Shown: positions 7,870 through 16,414, counted from the stretch's first letter. The stretch is 36,473 nt of DNA from Acholeplasmatales bacterium (GCA_017441525.1 JAFRXJ010000015.1:1-36473), one strand, 5' to 3'. Notes: a model not told the origin generated them from the letters alone. A program made the numbers and translations.

Positions 7870-7912
7870 AAGCCAACGTTTTTGTAGGGTACCCTACATT
7901 CTACGTTGGCTT
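7870..7912. terminator. Bidirectional terminator between the P-II operon and purC
   Basis: Outer stem AAGCCAACGT/ACGTTGGCTT encloses a perfect 16-bp inverted repeat, TGTAGGGT/ACCCTACA (7883-7898). Runs of T follow on the plus strand and, read in reverse, on the minus strand, so it serves both convergent units. Confidence 0.85.
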
Positions 7913-7919
7913 ATATTTT

Positions 7920-8603
7920 TTATTTCTTTAAAATTACTTTTGTTAATTCAACTGGATCCATAATCTTATCGCCTTTATATACTCTCATGTTTCCAGATGC
8001 AATTTCATCAATTAGGATTACTTCATTATTGTTGTAACCAAATTCAAATTTGATATCCCATAAATCTAATCCCATAGTTTTTAAATCATCAGCAACAATC
8101 TTTGTAATTTTTAAAGTTTGTTCCTTGATTGAATCATACATTTCAGCTGTCATAATATTTAATGCAACTAAAGCATCCTTTGTAACTAGTGGATCACCTA
8201 GTGCATCATTTTTAAATGTACATTCAACATATCCGCCTTCAAGTGGAGTACCATTTTTAATATATTCACCATATCTTCTGATGAATGAACCAGTTGCTAC
8301 TAATCTACAAACAACCTCAAGACCATGTCCAAATACTTTTGCAGGTAAAACTTCCATCGTAGCATTTTCAACATCGGCACTAACATAATGAGTTTTAACT
8401 CCAGCCTTCTTTAAAATTTCAAAGAAGTGAATAGAAGTTTCAAGGTTTGCTTTACCGATACCAGCAATTTTTAAACCTACTGAATTCTCACCTGGATCAA
8501 ACACTCCGTCTTTTCCAGTACAGTCATCTTTGAATTCTAATAATACATTTCCGTTTTCTAATTGGAATACATTTTTAGTTTTTCCTTCGTAAATTTTTTT
8601 CAT
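7920..8603 (-). CDS. purC: Phosphoribosylaminoimidazole-succinocarboxamide synthase
   Basis: SAICAR synthetase: joins CAIR with aspartate using ATP in de novo purine synthesis. The 227-aa product begins [13 protein letters not shown] (the ATP-binding KxK-containing strand of the family), has [10 protein letters not shown] in the substrate region, and LWDIKFEFG followed by [13 protein letters not shown] near the C-terminus, the usual PurC signature. Length is typical of short bacterial PurC. RBS AGGAGG lies at 8609-8614 on the minus strand. It stands alone, away from any other pur gene in this window, convergent with the P-II operon. Confidence 0.97.
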   Translation of the reverse strand: MKKIYEGKTKNVFQLENGNVLLEFKDDCTGKDGVFDPGENSVGLKIAGIGKANLETSIHFFEILKKAGVKTHYVSADVENATMEVLPAKVFGHGLEVVCRLVATGSFIRRYGEYIKNGTPLEGGYVECTFKNDALGDPLVTKDALVALNIMTAEMYDSIKEQTLKITKIVADDLKTMGLDLWDIKFEFGYNNNEVILIDEIASGNMRVYKGDKIMDPVELTKVILKK

Positions 8604-8626
8604 AATTTCCTCCTAGTTATAAAACT

Positions 8627-8637
8627 ATTGTATCATA
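8627..8637 (-). promoter_or_regulatory. Probable -10 region of purC
   Basis: On the minus strand TATGAT (complement of 8632-8637) and TACAAT (complement of 8627-8632) overlap; either gives a start about 10-20 nt upstream of the AGGAGG. No PurR box or purine riboswitch fold is evident in the short leader. Confidence 0.45.
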
Positions 8638-8685
8638 TAAGAGAAAAAATAATAATAAAATTATTATATTTATTTTTAATTGTGA

Positions 8686-8691
8686 TATAAT
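8686..8691 (+). promoter_or_regulatory. Extended -10 promoter of the 115-aa gene
   Basis: TGA-TATAAT at 8683-8691 places transcription start near 8698. An in-frame ATG at 8695 is therefore upstream of the mRNA start, which supports ATG 8713. Confidence 0.65.
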
Positions 8692-8712
8692 TCTATGGGA
8701 AGAGGTATTAAA

Positions 8713-9060
8713 ATGGAAGAATTACAAAACAAAATAACAAAAGTAGAAATTGAGGATTATTCATTAGCTATCACAAAAGGTTATGAATATACTAACAAGG
8801 ATGGAAAGCATAGATATTCATATAATGATGTTTATTATGTTGATGGTGAAAGAGTATGTAGAAAGCATGTTAACGACAAAGGTGATTTTTATTACAATGT
8901 TGAATTAATAGATGTTGTAATTGAAACATTCCCAATGAAGGATGGTTCACAAGGCTCTAAGACATATCCTTTATCTGAAACTCCTTATTTAGCAGCTAAT
9001 GCTGATGAGGCAGATGAAGAAGTGTTAATGAATTATTTAAGATTTAAAACTCATAGATAA
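8713..9060 (+). CDS. Conserved-looking small protein of unknown function
   Basis: A soluble, acidic 115-aa protein I do not recognise. It is rich in Tyr, Asp and Glu, without signal peptide or membrane segment. Short alternating strands (YSLAITKGYEYTNKDGKHRY, YNDVYYVDGERVCRKHV) suggest a small beta-rich fold, and the end is helical (ADEADEEVLMNYLRF). RBS GGGAAGAGG (8697-8705) lies 7 nt before the ATG at 8713. It is a monocistronic gene with its own extended -10 promoter and a strong terminator, between divergent purC and convergent rpmB. No function is proposed. Confidence 0.75.
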   Translation: MEELQNKITKVEIEDYSLAITKGYEYTNKDGKHRYSYNDVYYVDGERVCRKHVNDKGDFYYNVELIDVVIETFPMKDGSQGSKTYPLSETPYLAANADEADEEVLMNYLRFKTHR

Positions 9061-9066
9061 AAATAA

Positions 9067-9089
9067 AAAGCTTCGAGAGAAGCTTTTTT
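9067..9089 (+). terminator. Terminator of the 115-aa gene
   Basis: AAAGCTTC/GAAGCTTT stem with a GAGA loop, then a T-run. Confidence 0.85.
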
Positions 9090-9103
9090 CGTCCTATAAA
9101 GAG

Positions 9104-9127
9104 CAAAAAAACAGGCTTAGGCCTGTT
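9104..9127 (-). terminator. Terminator of rpmB
   Basis: On the minus strand AACAGGC/GCCTGTT with loop CTAA is followed by seven T (complement of AAAAAAA at 9105-9111). Confidence 0.8.
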
Positions 9128-9155
9128 AAATGCGCACAATTTTGAACTTATTTAA

Positions 9156-9344
9156 TTAAGCTCTTTCAATCTTTGCCTTCTTTAATGCTCTTGCAGAAAT
9201 CTTAACCTTCTTAACATTTCCGTTTTCGTCTTTGATATGTACTGTTTGAAGATTAGCCTTCCAAGTACGACGAGTAGCATTTAAAGCATGAGATCTCTTG
9301 TTACCTGTAACTGTAGTTTTACCAGTTAAATAACATTTTGCCAT
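9156..9344 (-). CDS. rpmB: 50S ribosomal protein L28
   Basis: A 62-aa basic ribosomal protein with the L28 pattern: [15 protein letters not shown], then [17 protein letters not shown] and the C-terminal [12 protein letters not shown]. Only one Cys (Cys4) remains of the residues that form a zinc site in some L28 forms, so this is the zinc-free type. RBS AAGGAGGT lies at 9352-9359 on the minus strand. It is divergent from fakA, the usual Bacillota neighbourhood (rpmB, then yloU, yloV/fakA, recG), but yloU is missing here. Confidence 0.96.
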   Translation of the reverse strand: MAKCYLTGKTTVTGNKRSHALNATRRTWKANLQTVHIKDENGNVKKVKISARALKKAKIERA

Positions 9345-9384
9345 AGTTACTACCTCCTTGCAACAAAAATCATTCAGCCTATTT

Positions 9385-9413
9385 ATTTTACATTAGAAAT
9401 ATTTAAATAGCAA
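9385..9413 (-). promoter_or_regulatory. Promoter of rpmB
   Basis: On the minus strand -35 TTGCTA (complement of 9408-9413) and -10 TAAAAT (complement of 9385-9390) have a 17-bp spacer. An 18-bp perfect palindrome, AACTTTTTTAAAAAAGTT, lies just upstream at 9415-9432. Confidence 0.75.
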
Positions 9414-9432
9414 GAACTTTTTTAAAAAAGTT

Positions 9433-9711
9433 ACCAATTAATATTATAATGTAATTATAATTATTAAAGGGGCCTCTCAAAGAACAGTTTGATTTGACAA
9501 TTTGACTAATAAGTGATAATATTGTTATAACTAGTTTATTGTGGTGTACCACAATTAGGGGAAACTAGTAGAGGAGGATTATTATAGGTCATTGGTTTTT
9601 GCTAATTTTATGAAAAATTAGATATTGATTTCATTTATTTTAAGTTTAAATAGAAATACAGTATGACTGTATATTACATATATAATTATTTATCTTAGGA
9701 GGTATTACCAC
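9433..9711 (+). other. Structured intergenic leader upstream of fakA
   Basis: The gap 9345-9711 holds no credible gene. On the fakA side three hairpins follow one another: a nested one with outer stem ACTAGTTT (9530-9537)/AAACTAGT (9562-9569) and inner stem TTGTGG-TGTA-CCACAA (9539-9554); CTAATTTT/AAAATTAG around ATGA (about 9601-9620); and ATACAGT-ATG-ACTGTAT. An orphan GAGGAGG (9571-9577) follows the first hairpin with no start codon at usable distance. It does not match a riboswitch class I can name. Confidence 0.5.
9494..9520 (+). promoter_or_regulatory. Possible promoter of the fakA leader
   Basis: TTGACA (9494-9499) and GATAAT (9515-9520) with a TG just before; the spacer is 15 bp, short of optimal. 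TATAAT at 9445-9450 is an alternative -10 further upstream. Confidence 0.45.
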
Positions 9712-11337
9712 ATGAGTGTTAGTAGTATTGATGTTGCACTTTTCAGAAGAATGGTAATAAACGGAGCCGTTAACCTCAAGAATAATCATGAAGAGGTTGA
9801 TAGACTAAATGTATTCCCAGTACCAGATGGAGATACTGGAACAAATATGAGTATGACTGTTACATCAGGTATTAGAGACTTAGAAGCATGTGAGTCAAGC
9901 TCAATTATTGATAATGCTAAAGTATTATCTCGTGGAGCCTTAATGGGTGCAAGAGGTAATTCAGGTGTTATCCTTTCTCAATTTTTTAGAGGTTTATATG
10001 TTGGATTAAAAGAAATCCCACATAATTATTTATCAATAGAAGATTTTACAAATTGTTTACAATCAGGACGTGAAATTGCTTATAAGGCAGTTATGGAGCC
10101 TGTTGAGGGGACAATCCTTACAGTTATTAGAGAAGCAATCGCAGCTGTTAAGGAAAGATCATTTGATACAATTGATGACTTATTAGCTTGCTACCTAGAG
10201 GCAGCTAAGAAGGCTTTAGCTAATACACCTAACCAATTACCAGTTTTAAAGGAAGCTGGAGTTGTAGATTCAGGTGGAGCTGGATTTGTTAAAATCATTG
10301 AAGGAATGGATTTAGCCTTAAAGGGTGAAATTCTTACTGCAGCTGATGGTCAAGTTCAACCAGCAGAGGCTAAGAAGGAAGAAATTGATATTAAGTTCTT
10401 ATATTCAATTGATTTCGTATTAGAGTTAAAGAAGCCTGATCAATTTGTTGAAAAAGAATTAAAGGCAGCTTTATCACTTTTAGGTGATTCTTTATCTGTA
10501 ACAAGAGAAGAAAACCAAGTTAAGGCTCATATTAATACAAATAGACCTGGTAGAGCAATTGAAATTTCTCAAAAGCAAGGTGAATTCATTTCACTTACAA
10601 TTGATAATAGAAAAGTTCAAATTGCAAATAATGCAAATAACCCAGTAGCTGCAGCACCTGCAGGAGCTCCTAAAAAGGAATTCGCTTTAGTTGCAGTATG
10701 CTTCGGTGATGGTATCGTAAACACATTTAAGGAATTAGGTGTTGATTATGTTATCGAAGGTGGTCAAACAATGAATCCATCTACTGAGTCATTTGTTGAA
10801 GCTATCAAGGCTGTAAATGCAAAGAATGTAATTATCATTCCAAATAACTCAAATGTTATTATGGCTGCAAAGCAAGCTGCAGGAATGGTTGAAGGTGTAA
10901 ATGTTGCTGTTATTAAGGCAAAGACAATTGCTCAAGGATATGCATCTTTAGTTAACTATAATCCTGATGCATCTATTGAAGAGAATGTTGAAGCAATGAC
11001 AGAACAAATTGAAAATGTAACTTCTGGTGAATTAACATATTCTATTAGAGATACAGAAATCAAAGGTGTAAAGATTACATCTGGTGATTATATGGGTATT
11101 TCAAATGGTGAAATTGTTGTTTCTACAGCGAAGAAGGATGATGCATTAAAGGATTTATTATCAAAGATCATTGATGATGAATCTGCAGTAGTTACTCTAT
11201 TCTGTGGAAAAGATGTTTCTAAAGAAGAAATGAAATTTGCAGAAAGTGCATGTTTAGATATTAATCCTGATATCGATGTTGAATTAATCGCAGGTAATCA
11301 AGATATCTATTCATATATTATCGCAGTTGAAAAATAA
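9712..11337 (+). CDS. fakA: Fatty acid kinase subunit A (DAK2/DhaL-type)
   Basis: The ATP-binding component of fatty acid kinase: with a FakB protein it phosphorylates fatty acids to acyl-phosphates, which PlsX/PlsY use for phospholipid synthesis. The 541-aa product has the N-terminal DhaL-type kinase domain with the Asp-rich nucleotide/metal motif VFPVPDGDTGTN (34-45) and SRGALMGARGNSGVILSQ (about 79-96). A middle linker domain and a C-terminal FakB-interacting-type domain follow, ending in the LFCGKDVSKEE region. AGGAGGT lies 8 nt before the ATG. plsX lies two genes downstream in the same direction, consistent with an acyl-phosphate route. yloU/asp23, normally directly upstream, is absent. 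Confidence 0.93.
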   Translation: MSVSSIDVALFRRMVINGAVNLKNNHEEVDRLNVFPVPDGDTGTNMSMTVTSGIRDLEACESSSIIDNAKVLSRGALMGARGNSGVILSQFFRGLYVGLKEIPHNYLSIEDFTNCLQSGREIAYKAVMEPVEGTILTVIREAIAAVKERSFDTIDDLLACYLEAAKKALANTPNQLPVLKEAGVVDSGGAGFVKIIEGMDLALKGEILTAADGQVQPAEAKKEEIDIKFLYSIDFVLELKKPDQFVEKELKAALSLLGDSLSVTREENQVKAHINTNRPGRAIEISQKQGEFISLTIDNRKVQIANNANNPVAAAPAGAPKKEFALVAVCFGDGIVNTFKELGVDYVIEGGQTMNPSTESFVEAIKAVNAKNVIIIPNNSNVIMAAKQAAGMVEGVNVAVIKAKTIAQGYASLVNYNPDASIEENVEAMTEQIENVTSGELTYSIRDTEIKGVKITSGDYMGISNGEIVVSTAKKDDALKDLLSKIIDDESAVVTLFCGKDVSKEEMKFAESACLDINPDIDVELIAGNQDIYSYIIAVEK

Positions 11338-11345
11338 TAATAAAT

Positions 11346-11369
11346 AGGCTGGTTCACCAGCCTTTTTTT
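11346..11369 (+). terminator. Terminator of fakA
   Basis: AGGCTGG/CCAGCCT with a TTCA loop and seven T; 9 nt after the fakA stop and 26 nt before the recG start. Confidence 0.85.
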
Positions 11370-11394
11370 ATCAAAAGAGGAAGGAGGATATCAT

Positions 11395-13392
11395 ATGCAA
11401 TTTGATTATGATGTATCTATAATAAAGGGAATTGGAAAAAAGACAAAAGAAGAATTGAATAAAAATAATATTTATACAGTAAAAGATTTATTATATTTTT
11501 TTCCTAAGACATATGATATCTTCGAAGAAAATCCTAAATTATTAAAATCAGAAGAGCTAACATTAATAAAAGGTACATTAGATGCCAATCCTGTTTTTAT
11601 AAAAAAGAGAATGAATTCTAATTCAATCATTTTTTATTTAAATTGTTATGATAATAGGATTAAATGTATCTATTTTGGGGCTGATTATTTAAGATTTAAA
11701 TTATATAAGGGGACAACATGTCTTTTATATGGAAAATATAATAGTCAATTTAAAGAATTTGTTGTTAAAAAGATATTTTTTAGTGATTTCGAATCTAAAA
11801 TTGAATGTAATTATAAGATAAAAAATACAAATAATTCGACTATAAAAAGAGCAATTTTAGATATATATTCCAATGATATTTATATTAAAGAAACATTACC
11901 TGAAAACTTAGTTTCAAAATATAAATTATTTGATATTAATACTTATATTAAGAAGTCTCATTTGCCAGAATCACGAGATGATGTTAAACAAATATTAAGA
12001 AGAAGAAAATATGAAGAATTCTTTTGGTATTCAATTAGATTAGAATATTTAAAATCGTTAAGAGATGATTTAGAAAAGCCAAAAAGATTTTATAATGAAG
12101 CAGTTAAAGATTTTTTAGATAATATTCCATTTAAGTTAACAGAAGATCAAAAGACAGTTTTAAAAGAAATAGATAATGATATTTTTTCTGGTCGTCCTAT
12201 GAATAGATTAGTTCAGGGTGATGTTGGATGTGGCAAAAGCATTGTTGCCTTATATTCAGCATATGTAGAGATATTATCAGGATATCAGGCAGCTATAATG
12301 GTTCCAACTGAAATTTTAGCAAGACAACAATATGAAGGTGCTGTAAAGGAACTTTCTAAATATGGAATTATTGTTGAATTATTAACATCATCTACAAGAA
12401 ATAAAAATGATATTATAGAGAGACTCGCCAGTGGAAGAATTAATTTAATTGTTGGTACTCATTCTTTGATTGAAGATAAGATTAAATTTAATAAATTAGG
12501 TCTTGTTGTTATTGACGAACAACACAAATTCGGAGTTAGACAAAGACAAAAATTAATTGATAAATATAAATATTGTGATTGTCTATATTTAAGTGCAACT
12601 CCAATTCCAAGATCACTTGGCTTAACAATGTTTGGCGATTTAGATATTTCATCTATTCATACTATGCCTGAAGGAAGATTAAAAACAATAACGAAGATAG
12701 TTGACTATAATCATATTAATGGATTGATGAAATCAATTTCTAAGGAATTGGATAAAAATAATCAGGTTTATGTTGTTGTTCCATATGTCGAAGATAGTAG
12801 CGAAATGGATGTAATGGATATAGATAGAGCGTATAATCTATTTAAGGATTATTTTCCTAATAAAAACATTGTTCGTGTTCATGGACAAATGAATAGTGTT
12901 GAAAAGGAAAGTGTAATGAATGAATTTGTTTCTAGAAGAGCTGATATCTTAGTTAGTACAACCGTTATAGAGGTAGGTGTTAATGTAAAAAGAGCTACTG
13001 TAATGGTTATTTGTGATGCAGATAGATTTGGTCTTGCAACAATCCATCAGTTAAGAGGTAGAGTTGGTAGATCTAGCTTCCAATCTTACTGTATTTTATT
13101 GACTGATGATGTAGACAATAATCGATTAAGAATTATTGAAAATAATTTAGATGGCTTTAATATTGCAGAAGCTGACTTAAAACAAAGAGGTCCAGGCAAT
13201 TATCTTGGTGAGACACAAAGTGGATACTTCGCGCTTGATTATGCAGATTTTTATGAGGATATAAAAATATATGAATGTGCTAAAGCTGACGCAATTGAAT
13301 TACTTCCTAAATTTAAGAAAAAAGAATTAGAAAGTAATATATTTAATGATATAATTAAAAATGAAATGAAAAATCGAAATATAAATAATTAA
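11395..13392 (+). CDS. recG: ATP-dependent DNA helicase RecG
   Basis: A branched-DNA translocase that regresses stalled forks and processes recombination intermediates. The 665-aa product has the N-terminal helix-hairpin/wedge OB domain (KGIGKKTKEELNK near residue 10) and a superfamily 2 core: Walker A GDVGCGKS (275-282), DEQH box (374-377), SATPIPRSLG motif III, and motif VI QLRGRVGR. The Walker A reads GCGKS where GSGKT is usual, a mild variant. The strong RBS GGAAGGAGG lies before the ATG at 11395. plsX starts 15 nt downstream, so recG-plsX-rnc-dnaD-nth are one probable operon. Confidence 0.97.
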   Translation: MQFDYDVSIIKGIGKKTKEELNKNNIYTVKDLLYFFPKTYDIFEENPKLLKSEELTLIKGTLDANPVFIKKRMNSNSIIFYLNCYDNRIKCIYFGADYLRFKLYKGTTCLLYGKYNSQFKEFVVKKIFFSDFESKIECNYKIKNTNNSTIKRAILDIYSNDIYIKETLPENLVSKYKLFDINTYIKKSHLPESRDDVKQILRRRKYEEFFWYSIRLEYLKSLRDDLEKPKRFYNEAVKDFLDNIPFKLTEDQKTVLKEIDNDIFSGRPMNRLVQGDVGCGKSIVALYSAYVEILSGYQAAIMVPTEILARQQYEGAVKELSKYGIIVELLTSSTRNKNDIIERLASGRINLIVGTHSLIEDKIKFNKLGLVVIDEQHKFGVRQRQKLIDKYKYCDCLYLSATPIPRSLGLTMFGDLDISSIHTMPEGRLKTITKIVDYNHINGLMKSISKELDKNNQVYVVVPYVEDSSEMDVMDIDRAYNLFKDYFPNKNIVRVHGQMNSVEKESVMNEFVSRRADILVSTTVIEVGVNVKRATVMVICDADRFGLATIHQLRGRVGRSSFQSYCILLTDDVDNNRLRIIENNLDGFNIAEADLKQRGPGNYLGETQSGYFALDYADFYEDIKIYECAKADAIELLPKFKKKELESNIFNDIIKNEMKNRNINN

Positions 13393-13407
13393 ATGGAGTG
13401 ATTTATT

Positions 13408-14421
13408 ATGATTAGAATAGGTGTAGATGCTAATGGCGGAGACTTCGGAGTTGAGACTACAGTTCCAGGTGCGATGAATGCCATTAAGATGTTTGATGAC
13501 ATTGAAATAACTTTATATGGTGATGAAAATAAAATAAAGCCTTTATTAACTAATTCTGAAAGAATTAAGATTGTTCATACAGAGAAGACTTTAAGCATGG
13601 GAGAAAAAGATCCTGTTAGAGCTGTAAGAAAAGAAAAGGATTCATCACTTTGTTTAGCAATGTATGCTGCTAAAAATGATGAAGTTGATGGTGTCGTAAC
13701 ATCAGGACCAACTCAATGCGTTGTTTTAGCATCACATGTAATCATTAGAAGATTACCACAAATGGAAAGAGTTGCATTATGCCCTATTATTCCAAATTTT
13801 GATGGAAAGCATAGATTAATGCTAGATGTAGGTGCGAATGTTGAATTAAAACCTGAGCACTTAGGTCAATTTGCAATCTTTGCCACTATTGCCGACAAAG
13901 AAATTTTTGGTGTAGAAAACCCATCTGTTGGTTATTTAAATATCGGTTCTGAGCCTGGTAAGGGAAGAGAAATCGATAAGGAAGTATATTATTATTTAAA
14001 GGATTTAAAAGGAATTAATTTCTATGGAAATATTGAGCCTGATCAAGCTATCAATTGTCCTACAGATATTATTTTAGCTGATGGCTATAGTGGAAATATT
14101 TGTCTTAAGGCAGTGGAAGGTACTGCAAAGACTATGGGAAAAATGCTTAAACAAGAAGTATATTCATCATTTAAAAATAAAATTGGTGGATTATTCTTAA
14201 AGAAAGGTCTTCATCACTTTGCTAAGAGAATGGATTCTAAAGAAGTTGGTGGAGCAATGATTTTTGGTATTAATAAGCCAGTTGTTAAAGCTCATGGTAA
14301 TTCAGATGCATATGCATTTACATCTGCTATTAAGCAATTAAGACAAATGATTAAATCTAATATTATTGAAAAGGTTGTTCCATATCTTCCTGAAATAGAA
14401 AGGAAGGAAGAAAATGACTAA
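13408..14421 (+). CDS. plsX: Phosphate acyltransferase PlsX
   Basis: Interconverts acyl-ACP and acyl-phosphate, feeding PlsY at the membrane. The 337-aa product starts MIRIGVDANGGDFG, the family's usual N-terminus, with SMGEKDPVRAVRKEKDSS and DGVVTSGPTQC following. The region ADGYSGNICLKAVEGT is the conserved PlsX segment, and the C-terminus has HGNSDAYAF. RBS GGAG precedes the ATG by 9-10 nt. It overlaps rnc by 8 nt. In most Bacillota acpP lies between plsX and rnc; here there is no room for it. Confidence 0.96.
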   Translation: MIRIGVDANGGDFGVETTVPGAMNAIKMFDDIEITLYGDENKIKPLLTNSERIKIVHTEKTLSMGEKDPVRAVRKEKDSSLCLAMYAAKNDEVDGVVTSGPTQCVVLASHVIIRRLPQMERVALCPIIPNFDGKHRLMLDVGANVELKPEHLGQFAIFATIADKEIFGVENPSVGYLNIGSEPGKGREIDKEVYYYLKDLKGINFYGNIEPDQAINCPTDIILADGYSGNICLKAVEGTAKTMGKMLKQEVYSSFKNKIGGLFLKKGLHHFAKRMDSKEVGGAMIFGINKPVVKAHGNSDAYAFTSAIKQLRQMIKSNIIEKVVPYLPEIERKEEND

Positions 14422-15085
14422 TTCTGTTAAACTAGAGGATGTATTAGGCTACCATTTTAATAATAAAGAACTACTAACAATTGCGTTAACACATTCATCA
14501 TATGCTAATGAGCATGATATAGAATGTAATGAAAGAATGGAATTTTTAGGTGATGCTGTATTAGAGCTATCTATGTCTAAATATTTATTTTCAAAGATTC
14601 AGTTAGATGAAGGTGTTTTAACAAAGACTAGAGCTAAAGCTGTATGCGAAACAGCCCTAAATATATATGCATCAAAGATTAACCTTGGCCAATATTTATA
14701 TCTTGGTAAGGGTGAAGAGGCAACTGGCGGAAGAACTAGACCAGCTATTATTGCTGACGCGCTAGAAGCAGTATTAGGTGCTATATTTTTAGATTCATCA
14801 TTTGATACTGTTTATGAAATAGTTAATAAGATGTTTATACCTTATATGGATGAGGTATTAAAAAATAAGGATTATAAATCTCAATTACAAGAAAAACTTC
14901 AAAGTGAGAAGAGAACTATCCATTATGAAATCACTAAAGATGAAGGACCTGCGAATAATAAAACATTTGAGGCAGTTGTATTCATGGATGATATTCTAAT
15001 GGGTAGAGGTATTGGAAAAACTAAGAAGGAAGCACAACAAAATGCTGCAAAGGATGCATTAGAAAAGGAAGCACAAATTGGATAA
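14414..15085 (+). CDS. rnc: Ribonuclease III
   Basis: Cleaves double-stranded RNA, including rRNA precursors. The 223-aa product has the catalytic signature NERMEFLGDAVL (39-50), with Glu43 and Asp47 as metal ligands, the second acidic pair in ADALEAVLGAIFLD, and a C-terminal double-stranded RNA-binding domain from about residue 153 (SQLQEKLQ ... GIGKTKKEAQQNAAKDAL). AGGAAGGAAG in the 3' end of plsX is its RBS. It overlaps plsX by 8 nt and the next gene by 8 nt. Confidence 0.97.
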   Translation: MTNSVKLEDVLGYHFNNKELLTIALTHSSYANEHDIECNERMEFLGDAVLELSMSKYLFSKIQLDEGVLTKTRAKAVCETALNIYASKINLGQYLYLGKGEEATGGRTRPAIIADALEAVLGAIFLDSSFDTVYEIVNKMFIPYMDEVLKNKDYKSQLQEKLQSEKRTIHYEITKDEGPANNKTFEAVVFMDDILMGRGIGKTKKEAQQNAAKDALEKEAQIG

Positions 15086-15689
15086 TATGTTAAAGAAAAT
15101 ATTTGAATCTGGTTATTTTAATTACCAGGATTTTATATTAGAAAACATCAAAAAACTATCTATATCACCTATTGAAGCCTTTATTTTAATTAAAATGCTT
15201 GATGCATTTAAAAATGATAAAAGAATTTTAATTGATAATATAGCTAAAGATTTCGTAGAAAAAAGAAAAAACATTGAAGATTCAATGTCTAATCTAATTG
15301 AAAAGGGCTTTTGTTCTATCTATATTTCTTATGATAATGGTTTAGGTGAAGAATCAATTTCATTAGATGGCTTTTTTGAGATTGCAGAAAGAATTATTAA
15401 CAATGTAAATGCTTCAGATAAAAATGATGAATTAGCATCAGTAATTGAGTATTTAAATAATGAATTAAATAGAGTATTATCATCTCAAGAATTAGAAATA
15501 ATAACAAGCCTTGTAAAGGAAGATTATTATGCATTAGATGATTTCAAAAAGGCGATCGAGGTAAAATTAAAAGATAAAAGTGTTATATCTATTAAATCTA
15601 TCGCCAAGGCATTAGCTACTAAAGAAAAGAAGACAAAGGTTCAATCAAATAATGATTTGATGAAGGACTTTATTAAAAACGTAAAATAA
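15078..15689 (+). CDS. DnaD-like replication initiation protein
   Basis: 203 aa with the two-part build of the DnaD family: an N-terminal winged-helix region (residues 1-90, LSISPIEAFILIKMLDAF, DNIAKDF, IEDSMSNLIEKGF) and a C-terminal helical DnaD/DnaB_2 domain (LNNELNRVLSSQELEIITSLVKE). DnaD helps load helicase at oriC or restart sites in low-GC Gram-positives. The position directly before nth matches the dnaD-nth pairing known in Bacillus. The TTG start at 15078 is preferred: AGGAAG (15066-15071) is 6 nt upstream. The ATG at 15087 would remove three residues and has worse spacing. It joins nth by a TAATG overlap. Confidence 0.82.
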   Translation: MDNMLKKIFESGYFNYQDFILENIKKLSISPIEAFILIKMLDAFKNDKRILIDNIAKDFVEKRKNIEDSMSNLIEKGFCSIYISYDNGLGEESISLDGFFEIAERIINNVNASDKNDELASVIEYLNNELNRVLSSQELEIITSLVKEDYYALDDFKKAIEVKLKDKSVISIKSIAKALATKEKKTKVQSNNDLMKDFIKNVK

Positions 15690-16315
15690 TGAATAAAGAA
15701 ACTGCTAAAGATATTTTGGATACAATAAAAAATGAATATGTATCAAACCCCAAACCAGAATTAGATTTTAATAATAACTTTGAATTATTATGTGCTGTAA
15801 TGTTGTCAGCTCAAACAACTGACAAACGTGTAAATGAAGTCACAAAGGAATTATTTAAAAAATATCCAACACCCCAAATTTTATCAAATGCTGATATAAC
15901 TGATGTAATTAATATAATAAAGAGTATTGGTTTAGCTAATAATAAGGCTAAAAATATTATTAATTTATCAAATAAGTTAGTAAATGATTATAATTCAATT
16001 GTCCCAAACACAATTGAGGAATTAACAAAATTACCAGGTGTAGGAAGAAAAACAGCGAATGTTGTTTTAGGGCTTGGATTTAATATTCCTTCAATGCCAG
16101 TAGACACACATATTTATAGAATGAGCGTTAGATTTAAATTCATTAAAGAAGATGATAGTGTTATTACGGCAGAAGAAAAATTAAAAAAATATATCCCAAA
16201 GAATAGATGGATTGAAGCCCATCATTTGTTATTATTATTTGGCAGATATCACTGTAAAAGTCAAAATCCTTTATGTAAGGAATGTAAATTAAAAAAATTT
16301 TGTATAAAAAAATAG
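15689..16315 (+). CDS. nth: Endonuclease III (DNA glycosylase/AP lyase)
   Basis: Removes oxidised pyrimidines in base excision repair. The 208-aa product has the helix-hairpin-helix LPGVGRKTANVVL (115-127) with catalytic Lys121, catalytic Asp139 in PVDTHIYR, and the iron-sulphur loop Cys189-x6-Cys196-x2-Cys199-x5-Cys205. All catalytic and cluster residues are intact. It is the last gene of the recG-plsX-rnc-dnaD-nth run and is followed by a terminator. Confidence 0.97.
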   Translation: MNKETAKDILDTIKNEYVSNPKPELDFNNNFELLCAVMLSAQTTDKRVNEVTKELFKKYPTPQILSNADITDVINIIKSIGLANNKAKNIINLSNKLVNDYNSIVPNTIEELTKLPGVGRKTANVVLGLGFNIPSMPVDTHIYRMSVRFKFIKEDDSVITAEEKLKKYIPKNRWIEAHHLLLLFGRYHCKSQNPLCKECKLKKFCIKK

Positions 16316-16340
16316 ATATAATTGTAGGTTTAATTACTGA

Positions 16341-16367
16341 AAAAGCACAGGTTTTCTGTGCTTTTTT
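16341..16367 (+). terminator. Terminator of the recG-nth operon
   Basis: AAAAGCACAG/CTGTGCTTTT with a GTTTT loop and a T-run. Confidence 0.9.
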
Positions 16368-16414
16368 ATTATTTTTAATCTTTTTTTGCAAAATAAAATG
16401 CAAAAAAACACATT

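Noticed and set aside
8695..8712. ATG start adding six residues to the 115-aa protein
   Set aside because: It lies upstream of the start site predicted from the extended -10, and its sequence contains the RBS for ATG 8713.
9415..9432. 18-bp palindrome AACTTTTTTAAAAAAGTT as a terminator
   Set aside because: It is upstream of the rpmB promoter with no transcript expected to end there; the A/T-only core makes it weak. A binding site remains possible.
9611..9622. Mini-ORF ATG-AAA-AAT-TAG in the fakA leader as a leader peptide
   Set aside because: Only three codons, the GAGGAGG is more than 30 nt upstream, and the ATG is in a hairpin loop.
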